A DNA stretch of 64,000 bases, from assembly GCA_030295235.1 (NCBI GenBank), contig AP026172.1, positions 310,001 through 374,000 of the forward strand, read 5' to 3'. This DNA comes from Fistulifera solaris. Taxonomy: Eukaryota > Bacillariophyta > Bacillariophyceae > Naviculales > Stauroneidaceae. The notes under the pieces were generated by a model. The model searched no databases, was not told the origin of the DNA, and was given only the letters and a program-made list of their open reading frames with translations. Position 1 is the first letter of the stretch. The number at the start of each line of letters is the position of its first letter. The position numbers and the translations under genes are program-made. Shown here piece by piece: positions 33,883 to 45,490 of the stretch.

Positions 33883-33918
33883 GAGTATGTAAATCGTTTG
33901 GAGTATGTAAATCGTTTG
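33883..33918. repeat. 18-bp tandem duplication upstream of the oxygenase-like gene
   Basis: The unit GAGTATGTAAATCGTTTG occurs twice in direct contact (33883-33900 and 33901-33918), within 80 bp upstream of the start codon at 33845. It could be a duplicated regulatory site. The stretch from here to 34582 contains only low-complexity sequence (a GA run near 34312-34325) and no supportable gene. Confidence 0.6.
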
Positions 33919-34582
33919 GTTCAATCAACGTCTATGTTGAGAAAATGAATATCAGATGCGGTAAACGGGGTCGTTGTGAAAATTCGAGGATAGGACTTGC
34001 TTTTGTTCTTTCTTCCTTTCAACAAAATTTTTCCTTACCTTTTTTCTCTTTCGGTCGCTCTGAATCATTTCCTCGATTATTGCGACGATGATGTAACGGA
34101 CGCATGCTGCAATACTTGGTATGTAATGCGGACGAGTAATGTAGGCGCCGACAGAAATAATGCATGCAAAGGAACGTCATCGCGCGCCGCCCGCGCCTCT
34201 GCAGAGGAATACCGTATAGCCGCCGCACAGACAAGCACTCGGGACTCGGTGGTTGGTGCTTTTCTACTTCAACAATCGCAAAGGGAACTAAGTATTGGGG
34301 AAGGCAATCAAGAGAGAGAGAGAGAGAATAATGACTCTTCCAATAATTGTTTGTGTTTATTAGGTAGTTCGAAAGCACTTCCTGCGTACAATGATGTAAT
34401 AGTCGACTTGCTCCCAGGTCCCCACTCAATGCTCCAACTATCTGTTCCAAGTGTTTGAACTTTTCTTTCCATCATCTTCTTTAAGCACTTCCAAGCTATA
34501 ATTGGGCCGCGCGGTAGGGATCCTGTCGCCTTCATATTGCAAGTGAAGAAACCAGTATTAAAAATCATGTTTCACAACAAAC

Positions 34583-35132
34583 TCACAACGCCGCGGAAGT
34601 GTCCTCCGTTGCCGACTTTTCGTCGTCTAGAAGTGCAGACGATTCATCGTTTGTTTTAATCTTCTTTTGTTGACTTCCCACTACCACCACTTCTCTCTTT
34701 TTGTGACGAAATGGAGCGTGTTCCGTCGCCATGGCCAATTCTTCCACAACGAATTGCGTCGCATCGTTCTCCTTCGGCCGTACCTGAGCCAGAATTAAAG
34801 TTTTGTGCAAATCGGGCATACTTCGTACCAATGATTGCATTTGTCGCCAGTCCAAGTAGCCGTCTATATGATGCAGCAACAATATATTAGTCCAAGAGCC
34901 CGTTTGAACGCAACAAAGTCACGACTTTGCGACAAAACAATCCAACAAAATATGCCGTACCTTCCCGCACAACATGAACACAAAAGTCTGAGTGTACTCG
35001 AGAAGGATCATCGGCATACAAGACCAATTCGCAACCAAACTGCAATCCAGAATGCACCCGGTAACCCTTGGCTTGGAAATGCTTCCGGACGATGCGGACG
35101 CGCGATTCCCACGGATCCGATAGAGCTTCCAT
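34583..35132 (-). CDS. tRNA-splicing endonuclease subunit, Sen2/Sen34 type
   Basis: It removes introns from pre-tRNA in the nucleus as part of a four-subunit enzyme. There are two exons, 35132-34961 and 34863-34583. The intron 34864-34960 splits an Asp codon (VVREDGYLDW). The catalytic domain is compact: WESRVRIVRKHFQAKGYRVH, FGCELVLYADDPSRVHSDF and MPDLHKTLILAQV. The likely Tyr, His and Lys of the active site are all present (LVLY, VHSDF, HKTLIL). Only 150 residues long, it lacks the large N-terminal region of yeast Sen2. The tail is charged and low-complexity. Whether it is the Sen2 or the Sen34 subunit I cannot tell. Confidence 0.82.
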
Positions 35133-35490
35133 TCTTTTGCGTCGTCAGGATTATAAATGATTAATTGAAAGTCAAGTTTTAACAAATCCACAAAGCTAGA
35201 ATACCGGTAAAGAAGTCAGGCAATCTTATTGAAGATATTCTGCAAAAGAAATAAATATGCGGTGCGATGACGATGAGCATACTTTGTAGACGCGCAGACG
35301 GACGAACGGAGCTTGTTAACGGTGACTATACTACTTCATAGAGTGTAGGCTTGCTTTTTCCGACGACGTGAGACTCAATGAAAGAAACCCAGTCCCGGAA
35401 CCTGTTGACCGCGATTTACATTTTTCATTTCATTCCATCATTTTCCTCAGATTGTTCAGCTTGATTGTCTTGAACGAATCATCCATAACA

Positions 35491-36531
35491 ATGACCTCGT
35501 CCGCCTCGCTACCACGCATAGGTCTCGGTATGGCTGCACTGGGGCGCCCAGGATATATCAACTTGGACCGATACATTACGTTCGGTTCCGATCATTCGCA
35601 ACGGACGGTCGACCGGATGCAGACGCAAAGCAATCTTGTTTTGGATCGACTTTTCCAGCTCTGCTCTACTCTTCATCAATCGAATGATGTTGACATCTCA
35701 TCAGGTAACAACTACAGTTCTTTGCCATGGATCGATTGTGCCCGATCGTACGGATTGTCGGAACAGTTTGTTGGTGAATACTTGCGTTCGCGTCACATTT
35801 CCTCGAAAGATGTGTACGTGAGCTCCAAATGGGGGTACGCTTACGTTGCAAATTTCGCTGTTACATTGCCCGAAGCAGCACCCCATGAAATCAAGGATCA
35901 TTCCGTGGAACAATTTCTGAAGCAAGTGAAAGAAACAGATTCGTTTCTCGGGGAATACATCAATTTGTATCAGATTCATTCCGCAACCTTTGAGTCCGGC
36001 GTTCTCGAAAACGTTCAAGTACATCATGCACTGGATCAGTGTCGACGAGATCGAGGATGGAAGATTGGATTGTCGGTATCGAGTCCGCAGCAGGATCAAA
36101 TTATTCGTGCTGCCATGAAGATTCGCGTCGACGATCGACCACTTTTTGACTCAGTGCAATGTACTTACAATCTACTCGAGCAACGACCAGGGTCTGCGCT
36201 GCAAGAGGCGCACAACATGGGGATGGATATAATTATCAAAGAAGGCTTGGCCAATGGTCGGATACTACACCATCCTGTCGTGATCCGTTACAGTGAACAG
36301 CTGTCGTGTCAACCGGATCAACTTGCTTTAGCTGTTATTTTGGCACAACCCTTTCAAGCACGTGTCCTGTCAGGTGCTGTTACACCCGAGCAGCTCGAGT
36401 CGAACTTTCAAGTTGCTTCCGTCCAAGAGATGCTACAAGCGAACACTTCCTTGTTGAAAGAAATCATGGAAGCTTGTGTCGTTCCCAGTGAGGAGTATTG
36501 GGCAGAGAGAGCGGCTTTAGCATGGAATTAA
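35491..36531 (+). CDS. Aldo/keto reductase family oxidoreductase
   Basis: This is an NAD(P)H-dependent TIM-barrel reductase of 346 residues from the ATG at 35491 (MTSSASLPRIGLGMAALGRP). The catalytic tetrad is visible: Asp and Tyr in WIDCARSYGLSE, Lys in SSKWGYAY and His in YQIHSAT. The nucleotide-binding C-terminal part is also present (IGLSVSSPQQDQ, IIKEGLANGR, ARVLSGAVTPEQLESNFQ). The frame is open to 35368, but the extension is not family-like. There are no introns and no breaks. It resembles the L-galactose dehydrogenase or general AKR groups; the substrate is unknown. Confidence 0.9.
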   Translation: MTSSASLPRIGLGMAALGRPGYINLDRYITFGSDHSQRTVDRMQTQSNLVLDRLFQLCSTLHQSNDVDISSGNNYSSLPWIDCARSYGLSEQFVGEYLRSRHISSKDVYVSSKWGYAYVANFAVTLPEAAPHEIKDHSVEQFLKQVKETDSFLGEYINLYQIHSATFESGVLENVQVHHALDQCRRDRGWKIGLSVSSPQQDQIIRAAMKIRVDDRPLFDSVQCTYNLLEQRPGSALQEAHNMGMDIIIKEGLANGRILHHPVVIRYSEQLSCQPDQLALAVILAQPFQARVLSGAVTPEQLESNFQVASVQEMLQANTSLLKEIMEACVVPSEEYWAERAALAWN

Positions 36532-36938
36532 GATATCAAAGTAACATTGATACCGATTAGTTACGTGCTGAGGGTTTAATGATCTCAAGAGTACTACGTA
36601 GAACAATTCAATCATGTGTCGTACCGGTAAGAATTTCGCCGCCGTCCAGATGACGCCAATAAATTTGAGTGGTCGATTGACAATCGACAATGGTAAGGAT
36701 GAATAATGGACGATGGACATGGACGATATGTTTGCGCTTGCCAATCGCGGTAACCCATTTTCTGAAACGTCCACAAGCAAGATTCGATAGCTTATACATT
36801 CATGACACGAAAGAAATCGCTCGATCTCGCTCTTTATTGCTATTCACTCTTTGCAACAAGATATTCGGTCGAGTGCTCGTTCATCAGGGATAAAGGTCCC
36901 CTTGGCTCGCTGCTCATCGACCGGTTCACAGCTTCTCC

Positions 36939-37628
36939 ATGACAGCCATGGAAGATCCAGTGGCCAAGTTGGGACTTCCTAGTCCTCTTATATTAGGTTC
37001 TGGATCGTTTACTAGAAAGCTTATATTGAAAGAAATGGGCATTGATTTTCAAGTCATCAAACGACCCATCGACGAGAAAAGCTTAGGAGATCGAACATCC
37101 AGTCCCGAAGACTTGGTTCTCACCCTGGCCAAGGCCAAAATGGACCATTTAGTCAACGAAATTGTAGCCGGTCGCTGTGATGACGAACTACCAAAGCGAA
37201 ACGGCACCGACTCCGTGTCGGAATGGATTGTTTTAACTGGCGATCAAGTTGTCGTGTGCGACGGGTCCATATTAGAAAAACCCGAATCTGTCCAGGAAGC
37301 CAAGGATTTTGTCGGTCATTATGCTTTGATGCCACCTAGTACAGTTGGTTCTTGTGTGATAAAGCATATACCCTCTGGCATTCAAGTCGAAGGAGTGGAT
37401 ACAGCCACCATCTACTTTAAGCAGACGTTGAACGGCGATGAATTGGTGGATAGACTGCTAGCGAAAGATGCTCCCATCCTAGATTGTGCAGGTGGCCTCA
37501 TGGTGGAGCATCCTTCTGTTCGAGAATACTTAGACAAGATTGATGGAACGGAAGACAGTGTTTTAGGACTTAGCAAACGTCTTGTGTTGAAACTACTTGA
37601 CGAACTATCAGCAAAACTAAGGAGCTAA
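36939..37628 (+). CDS. Maf-like nucleotide pyrophosphatase
   Basis: Maf proteins hydrolyse non-canonical or modified NTPs (dTTP/UTP type or m7GTP type). At 229 residues this is near family length (about 200). Motifs seen are the N-terminal LILGSGSFTRKLIL (S-x-S-x-R-x-x-L pattern), IDEKSL, ALAKAK-like LTLAKAKMDHL, TGDQVVVCDG with the catalytic Asp, LEKPES, and the C-terminal CAGGLMVEHPSVREYLDKID with a GLS helix. The frame is intact, with the ATG at 36939 and another at 36948 (MEDPVAK). The cytosol is most likely, as I see no presequence. The stretch 37629-39488 downstream contains no supportable gene. Confidence 0.92.
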   Translation: MTAMEDPVAKLGLPSPLILGSGSFTRKLILKEMGIDFQVIKRPIDEKSLGDRTSSPEDLVLTLAKAKMDHLVNEIVAGRCDDELPKRNGTDSVSEWIVLTGDQVVVCDGSILEKPESVQEAKDFVGHYALMPPSTVGSCVIKHIPSGIQVEGVDTATIYFKQTLNGDELVDRLLAKDAPILDCAGGLMVEHPSVREYLDKIDGTEDSVLGLSKRLVLKLLDELSAKLRS

Positions 37629-39239
37629 AAGCTATGGTATCATGCACCACTATTATCGACAACAAGTTGGTTACCTTTATCATTCATTTTCCACACAGAA
37701 ACAACAGTCACTTCGTTTTTATTCTTTTGCCAGGGACCATTTCGTCACGATTTCCAATCTCTTTAATGTTAGTATGTTACGACAGTAGTTGTGAGAAGCA
37801 CACCAAGGCCCATGGTACGCTTCTCAGCTATTAAATCGCAAAACGCGAGACGTAACTTTCACTTTTCTTCAGCTGTAATTCTGGAGACACCTGTGTATGG
37901 ACAAGACAAATAATTCACGTCAAGACCTGTCATGACCGGCAAAGACCTCGAACCCAAACCATCAATACTTTACCTTCCAAGAGGCACGAAATACTGCAAA
38001 CCGTCCTTGTACATCTATTCCGTCACCGATAGGGACAACAAGGAACAAAGCAGTTGTCAGCAGCTTGATTTATTTGAACAACTTTTCACGCATTCGTGGT
38101 CGTCACAAATCAGGACTCGAGATCGTATATTTTTTGAGACTTGAGCGTGGGCGTTCATTCGTCGGCTTCTCAATGACCAATGACCTGTGTTGGACTTTCG
38201 ACAGCAGTCGACTCCTCCTTCCTCCTTAGGCCTTAGGACCTAGCCTCTAGATCTTAAAAGTTCTCTACAATTTACGTTATTTCTAGTTCGCATCCCGTTC
38301 CGCATTTGCTTCGGGTCATCGTCAATCGTCACTGGCTATTCGGTAAGAAGTAAGAAGGTATGGTAATGAAGAGACTTTGTGGGCAGCTTCAAACTTGAAA
38401 CACAGCATAATAATGAACAGTCGATTACCTAGCAAAGTTTCGGCGTTTTTCTGCTCAAAGAACACCTACTTTGAATCAGGGCAGTACCGTGCAGTTTCAA
38501 TTCGCTTTAATGAATTTACACCATTTCCAGCAGATATTTTTTCACTTACGGTTTCGATCTTGAAGATCGTATTTGAGAATTAGAGAGAAGCTGTAATATG
38601 TTTGTAGCCAGGTGGCGAAATCTGGTTTTTCAAGCTTCCTGCAATCGGGCGTCTCCGTGGACTTTTTCAGTCATACATCATACATACAGCATACACTTTT
38701 GAAACCGATAATCGCTTCTCAAGTTTGTATAGTACATTTTTAGATCGAAGTTTTTCTTGTACTTCCTGTTTGAAGTAACCATTACGAATTACGAAAAGAC
38801 AATACACAATACACAATACTGACAAATGACAAGTGACAAGTCTAAAAAGTCTAAAGCCTTAACACTAAAAAATTGAAAAAATCAAAGATGTTAATTACTA
38901 CTCCGTATTATATGTTCTTATTCTGTTGACTTTCATTCGCACATCCAACGGACGTCGAGCTTATGGCTTTATTAAGGGTTCGGTACTAAACGTTGCGTAA
39001 AACCTCGTTGTCTTTTCGTATTCCGTATCATATCTGTTCGCGGAAGTAACATAAATACCAAAGAACAAGGACATAATGACTTTGAGGAGTCTATTTTCCG
39101 TCAGCTTCTTTCAACTTACTACGTACAAGATGATTGTTTCGATGATGGATGGTTTACAGGTCATCCTGGTCCGTTCTCCGTTCCCGTTTCCTTCTCGCGT
39201 CTCGCCTCTCACTGACAAAACAAACAAGCGCAAGACACA

Positions 39240-39315
39240 AGCGGTATCGATTACGGTACCGATACCGGTACCCGTATCGGTACTACGTGGTCGGCGATCC
39301 GATACCGATACACCC
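39240..39315. repeat. GTACC/GATACC-rich intergenic patch
   Basis: Short words such as GGTACC, GATACC and CGGTA repeat (cggtaccgataccggtacccgtatcggta). It is the third patch of this kind, again in non-coding DNA, about 180 bp upstream of the gene at 39489. Confidence 0.6.
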
Positions 39316-39488
39316 CAACAAAAATCCCAATCGCCTTTCTCCTTTCAACACATAATTATTTTTGCAAGCTTTCAGTTCGATCAATAGCATACGACGTTGG
39401 TCCTTGTCCTCATCATTTGCTCATTCTTTTTAATCAATGAGCAATTTTTGAGTCAATCTCTAGTTTTCCCTTTTCTAGATAGCAACAA

Positions 39489-40939
39489 ATGCCAAATGAC
39501 AAAACCAAGCGTCGTTTCGACGAATCAGGAGCGGAAGATCGTAAGTGGATGGGCAATTTTATTTGACATGATTAGACAATCACTCATGAACACATTCGTC
39601 TTTTTTGAAACTAGCCGCCGAGAAAAGACAACAACACGAGGCAACTCAATCTTTGCGAGAACTGGAAGAACGGAAAATGGACGACCATCTCAGCCGCAAT
39701 AACGAGTCTATGAGTCAAGTTATGTCTGTTCAAGCCTTACTGAACCGAGGTATTGGCGACGTCGCCCTCTTGCAAGTTAGCTCTCAGAACCAATTGACAA
39801 CTGGCATCCGCTCGAATGCGGCTCTGCACATACTTTCGCATGAGAGGGCCAGGGCGGCATTGCAACACAATCTTTGGGCCAGTCCACCGGATTTGGCGTA
39901 CCGAAATGTGACGAATGCAAGCGGCGCCAACCGCGCGTTTCTAGCAGAAATTCCTCATTCCTTCGGTGTTTCGCCCATTGTTTCTGATTACCTCTTGTCT
40001 GACAACAATCGAAGAATGGGCGTAGCAATCACCAACCACACGTCGCTTGCCGCATCGCTTCCAGCTTTGCCACCCGCTGCGACTAGTGGACTCTCGCAAC
40101 TACAGCTAGAGCAGGTTCTCTCCAGAGCCAGTGTTCTAAATTATCAGCGAAATCTTGACCAAGCACTCGCAATCATCAGAGAAAATGAGACGGCCCGAAG
40201 AGTTCGTCAGCTACAGCTTTCTCAAGGCACTCAATGGGTACGGCCTAATCTTTTCTCCGCAGTGATATGGGAAAACGCCCAGAGACAGCAAATTGCCCCG
40301 CAGAATCCGATCTGTGATCCAATACAAACTGCACAACGTTCATTGAGTCTTCAAACTGACGCTTCTAGCGTGAATTCGACAGAAGCACTTAATAGAACTC
40401 GCGCTGCTGTAAGTGCTCTGGGCACTCGCCAAGGATCCGTCGGGCTTTCTCAATCGATTGCGGGAAATGTAGGCAGCACTAGACGGCACGACTCGTCTGG
40501 AGTTTTATTGGCTACCGACGAAGACGAAAAGAATCTGTCGGAATATCAGACGTTGGTACGGAAGCAACTGGAGTTTTTCGAAGCCAGTGAGGAGGATGTG
40601 AGCTTGACAACTCAGGGTCGAAAGAAGGTTGTCTACATTGGCCAGGTGGGGATCCGGTGCATACATTGCGCTCATCGTCCTGCCAATTTACGCAGTCGAG
40701 GGTCGGTCTACTTTCCTTCAAAACTCAGCAGCGTTTACCAAGCCGCGCAGAACATGGCAGTGAGTCACTTGATGGATGCATGCGATGAAATCGACGAAGG
40801 TACTCGCCAACAGCTTTCATCTTTACGGTCTCGAAAGGACACGGCAGCTGGCGGCAAGGCTTACTGGGCTTTATCGTGTGCGAAAGTTGGGGTTTCCGAG
40901 ACGGAAACAGGTTTAAGATTGACGAATCCTCTGCGATAG
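39489..40939 (+). CDS. Diatom conserved protein with C-terminal Cys/His domain
   Basis: Two exons: 39489-39540 (MPNDKTKRRFDESGAED) and 39615-40939, joined over a GTAAGT...CTAG intron at phase 1. The first 300 residues are low-complexity and Gln/Ala/Ser-rich, with predicted helices (LEQVLSRASVLNYQRNLDQA). The C-terminal 130 residues are ordered: LVRKQLEFFEASEEDV, VYIGQVGIRCIHCAHRPANL, SRGSVYFPSKLSSVYQAAQN and GGKAYWALSCAKVGVSETE. I have seen this ending in other diatom proteins, but no function is known to me. The CIHCAH motif with later Cys/His residues could bind zinc. From 40940 to 41877 I see no gene. Confidence 0.75.
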
Positions 40940-41877
40940 GGCAGATTCAAGACCCCTCCCGTTTTTCACGCTTAACTTGCCTCGTATGAATTCTTAGAAC
41001 TGCAGATACCTGAAAGAAACAAAAGACAATTGCCGACAAGGAATACATAATGTTGCATTTAGTGTAGCACTTCCTGCCTAGTCGCTTCAACAAGATATGC
41101 TTCCTACATCTGTGAATCTTAAAATAAAATGAGGATCATAGTTTTACGGAGTGCATCGATGAGATTTTGACCCTTTGCTTGGTCAATGGAGGTGCGTTCT
41201 TATCGTACTACGTAATAATCCTGCCACATAAAACCTACGAGGTCGGATTTTTGGCGTGACGTATGACGTTTTGGCTGACATTATGACGCAGAACGTTCTT
41301 AGTCTTAAAAACTATCCAATTAATTTTATTCCCAAATTTCCAAAAGTTAAAATGCGGATTTGAAAGTAATTTGACATTCGGACAAGCTGGCCCCGTGCTG
41401 AGTAAGCCCTAGCTGCTTTGTAGAGTGCTAGAGGAGAGCCACAACACCATGACGCCAAAGTGCACAAACAACGTACTTGGTACAGGTGCTGTGGTGGATT
41501 TTTCTATAGTGTCTTACTGGGAGTGCTAGTTAAGGCTGGTGATACTCATGGCGATACACTTTACGCGGGTCGCCTTATTCATTAGATGAAAAAGGGCTAA
41601 TGTTGATCTATGCTTAATTGATCGGTACTCACCTTCCACAATTTATCGTAGAAACAGTAGACAACCTTTTTGAATGAGGTGAAGTTCGAGTTTGGAATTT
41701 GGACACCGACTTCAATGAAAACGGTAACGACGAAGATAGTTAGATTGCAGATAACAGCCTGAACGAAACGAAGTGCTAGCTATTAAACATTCGTTTTGGA
41801 TATCGACATTAAAGCGGGCGACTAAAGCAAGAGAAAGTCATCAATATAGAGACTTCTGACGAAACTATTCTGCGATA

Positions 41878-42460
41878 ATGGTGAAGGCAAATATCTCTCT
41901 TTTTCTCTTCCTGGGGAAAATGGCAACTCTGATGGCGCTTGTACCTTTAGCAACAACCACTCGCACTACCATAACAGCTCTCTCTGCCAGTAGTTTCTAT
42001 GCTGACGAAAACACAAAGGATCACTTTCTCTTGGGAGAATTCCGGATCCACACCGGCGAAGTCATTAACCCATACAAGGTCTTGAAAGTCTCACGAACTG
42101 CCGGGCCCGAAGATATCAAAAGATCGTACCGTGATCTCTCGAAACGGTACCACCCCGACGGATATCGTAATCGACGCAACAACGACATCCTTCCTGGCAA
42201 ATGCAATAGCTTGGAGGACGTTCGTGATCATTGGGAACGCATCAAGTTGTCGTACGAAATTTTGAGAGACCCCAAGCGACGAAAAAGGTATGACCGGCAT
42301 GAAACATTGGCAGACCCGGGCGCAGCTTTGAAACGCGCTGCAGTGAATGCGGCCCTAGACGGTGTCAAAAGTGTTGGCGAAGGATTTTTTCTCTGTTGGA
42401 GCATTTGCTTTTCAAAAGCTAGCGGAAGGCACTAAACAGGAAAGCAAAGGAGACAAATGA
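41878..42460 (+). CDS. J-domain protein with signal peptide
   Basis: It starts with a hydrophobic leader (ISLFLFLGKMATLMALVPLA), then NPYKVLKVSRTAGPEDIKRS, YRDLSKRYHPDGYR with the HPD motif, and an insertion before ERIKLSYEILRDPKRRKRYD. The C-terminus is a hydrophobic helix. A surplus T in T6 at 42385-42390 causes early termination at 42435. With five Ts the end reads GFFSVGAFAFQKLAEGTKQE and stops at 42460. The site ALSAS|SFYAD is somewhat like a plastid junction, so ER or plastid location are both open. It would recruit Hsp70 in that compartment. Confidence 0.8.
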
Positions 42461-42689
42461 AGAACGATCTTGCCCTGACTTGACCATGAAAAAAATTATG
42501 GACTGCCTCCCTTAGATTTATAAACCTGCAAGCCAATCCAAAAGGAGGGTTTCCGCAGGCTACTTCAACAAAAACGACAACTGCTCGAGAGATCAACCTA
42601 GAAATTGTAACTGCTACACCAAATAGAATGGGTTTCTTTCAATATCCTTATATTTACCGACTAGGCGCAAAAGGGATACTGCTATTTCT

Positions 42690-44111
42690 TTAACGAAGAG
42701 CGCGCTTTCCGGCTTGCTCCTTCAACTGTTTCTTCATCAAAGCTTGCTTGTGATCCTGAGCGACGCGAGCATGAAGCTCCTCCAGCTTATTCGAAGGGTC
42801 GACATAATGGTGCGTTCCGACCACCGAGCCTCCTTGGTTGCAGTTGGCTCCATTTTCCGAGCACGGGAAGTTGTGGACCGTGAAACTTCCGGGTGTGGCC
42901 CAAGCAACTTCTCCTTCGATTCCAAGCAAGTTTTTACCAACTTCCAATCGCATGTAACCCATTTCGCCCCAATACTAAAATGAAGAAACAAGTTAGAAAC
43001 TAAATGCTGCACCCATACATCAATGTGTATAATACGCTTACCTGGCCCCACGAGTTGCGAACCAACCATGCTTGCTTGCCGGTTTCTTCGTCCATTTCCC
43101 AACCAACAATGGAGACGATGTGATTCGACTCTTGGGAATAGCTATCATCCGTGAAGATACCTCCCTGGTAGCCCACAATAGGCTCGGCGTTGATGGTGGC
43201 GGCCACCGGTCTGCAAATTCAAGTTTGCTTAGTCCAAAGTCAAGGTTCACGATGTAATAAAGGCAGCAACCATCACGTACCCTCGCACATAGATCTCCGT
43301 CATAATGTTCGTTACAACATTGTCATCATACTCAATCATACCATATTCGGCCACAGTTGCGTTGGGAAAGAAATCGATCTCGGTGCAGGCGCCTCCCATT
43401 CCACCGAACGTATCACACGTACGACAAATATTGTTGGAGGAGCACGTGGTGTCGACGAGGGGACAGAATCCTTCCGTCGATTCATCACTGCAAGCCAAAT
43501 AGGACATGCAGGTGTCATAAGGTACATAGCCTCGCTCTTGAATGAATTCATAGGTACTTGCATGGTAGCCCCCATGACATGATCCAGCCGTCTCGGTTCC
43601 GCAGTTCAAGATAAACTGAATCGACAGATTGATATCGTCGCCCTTTCCCAAGCGCGCAATCTTGATACGGTCCGCGAGACTGGAAAGCGCGCCATGGGCC
43701 CAGCAGCTTCCACAATACTGCGGAATGTGCTGATTGAGCGAGTGCGTCAAGTACGATACGCCATTAACATCACCCCAAGAAAACGAATCGGGCAAATTGC
43801 TCGATTCAAGGTACGTGTGCGGCAAGGGACTCTTGAAATTGTTGTGAACTGCGTCGGGGCGGATCTGATTGTCACCACATCAAAGAGGGAGAAAAAAGGA
43901 TTGACAGCGGGAGAAGGTGAAGAGAGGGAGAAAGAAAACGTTAGGATGACTGCATCTTGAACGGGATTGACTTCGACGATAGCAAACAGAGCATGCACCT
44001 TTCTACCGCCGTTTGCGATGAAGCCCGACGTACCTTAATCTCACTAAGATATTCACCGTCTACCTGACTCAACAAGATGAGTACAGAGCTCAAAGCAAGT
44101 CCAAACTTCAT
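42690..44111 (-). CDS. Cathepsin X/Z-like cysteine protease, copy A
   Basis: Papain-family (C1A) protease in four exons: 44111-44034, 43864-43281, 43210-43042 and 42974-42690; 371 residues. It has a signal peptide MKFGLALSSVLILLSQVDG and a short prosegment. The active site HIPQYCGSCWAHG carries the HIP signature that sets cathepsin X apart from other papains. The His lies in SNHIVSIVGW and the Asn in WLVRNSWG. Many Cys pairs (CSSNNICRTCDTF) suggest disulfides. The C-terminal tail is a charged helix (EELHARVAQDHKQALMKK). It would act in the vacuole or be secreted, trimming C-termini by family analogy. There are no frame errors. Confidence 0.93.
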
Positions 44112-44533
44112 GATTCTTAGGTTGCAAGAATTACGTGTTGAGTGTCAAAGAACCGCAACACAGTGAGCCAAAGCACGCAAAAAGAAAAAAAAGAACAACT
44201 GCGGCATGGAACCCGACGATGTATAGGGGGAAGAAGCCACTAAACTATACAGCTTCAGTGTTGGCGTGACTGCTTGTGCGTTGGGAATCAACCGCCGAGG
44301 GTTAAAGATACCTGGTGCTATCTACCGCAACACGAAACACGAATGATGACGATTGTGACGATCGACGACGGAGGTCGAAAGTTTATTTTTGTACCAGGTA
44401 CTGTACGAAATTCCTATGGAGAAGAACATCAAATTCTTTTCGCCGCCGTCTCGTGAATTCCATCCTTTGGTTAACTGCATCTTTTGTCCTTTGCTGATCT
44501 TGAGTCTCTAAGACGAACTCCTCTTTGTGAATT

Positions 44534-45411
44534 ATGATCCCCCGTGCCGTTCATCATCGAAGAAAACGAAAGACACCTATAGTGCCGCAACAATTGGATG
44601 ATGCGGAACATCGGTCTCCCAGTGGTAGTCTTGCGCGCAGCCGCCCTTTTGATCAAAGTCTAGACCGTCGCGACAGTGAAGAATCGTCCGCAAATGATTT
44701 CTTTTTGCGTCACTCGAAGAAGAATCAGTGGCGAATGAATTATCATCAACTGTGCATCGTTCCTTGAATAATTCTCTGTTATCCACGGGGGAAGCAGAGC
44801 AATGCTTGCAGGAGCTGAATGCGGTCTTTGGTCCAAGTAAAACAGATGAGACTTTATCTTATACACAGCAGTTCACAACCTCGGCTTCAGAGAAAGCGTT
44901 TGACTGTGAGAATGCAAGTTTATCCCGACGAACGATGAGTGATCTCGGGATGACGACTCGTCCTTTAAAGTCATCTTTAAAGAGTTCTTCTTCACTGAAA
45001 TCATTTCCGAGTCCAACGATGAAGCCGACCGTGAGTTTCAGCAAGTTAGATATTCGTGAATACGTCATTGCCTTATCCGATCATCCCAGTTGTTCTTGTG
45101 GTCCACCCATTCAATTGGGATGGAATTACAGTGAAACGAAGGATTTAAAACTCGAAGAATACGAAACGATTCGTTCCTCGTTGCGATCCGAAAAAAGAGA
45201 AGATATGCTCTTGTCGTACGACACAAGGGATTATCTTTTGCGCGAAGTCGCTGGATGTTCGAAAGACGAGATTGAACGCTCGATACAGGAAGTGGAGCGG
45301 GTGAAGCGAAACCGACTCATTACGGATATCTGGATGCCGGCGAATCTGCTCTCCGAAAAGATAACAGACGTCGTCCATCACATGTCGCACATCTTAAGTG
45401 TCCGTCGATAG
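44534..45411 (+). CDS. Diatom-specific conserved protein (REY...DHPS/GPPI family)
   Basis: Unknown function. The N-terminal half is basic and serine-rich. The C-terminal 130 residues carry a pattern I know only from diatom proteins: TVSFSKLDIREYVIALSDHP, CGPPIQLGWNY, LEEYETIR, LREVAGCSKDEIERSI and VKRNRLIT. One base is missing in T5 at 44702-44706. Adding it joins SANDFF to ASLEEESVANELSSTVH, giving about 290 residues. It lies between two cathepsin X-like genes and is transcribed opposite to both. The frames do not overlap. Confidence 0.75.
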
Positions 45412-45490
45412 AATTTCATGTTTCAATAGTAAAAGCAAATGTATTTTTAGCATAACGTTCCTTGCTACAACTTGTAATCAGAGCAGTCGT

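Noticed and set aside
33997-34458. 153-residue plus-strand frame.
   Set aside because: Contains a GA dinucleotide run and low-complexity sequence, and no ordered segment; the minus strand is equally open.
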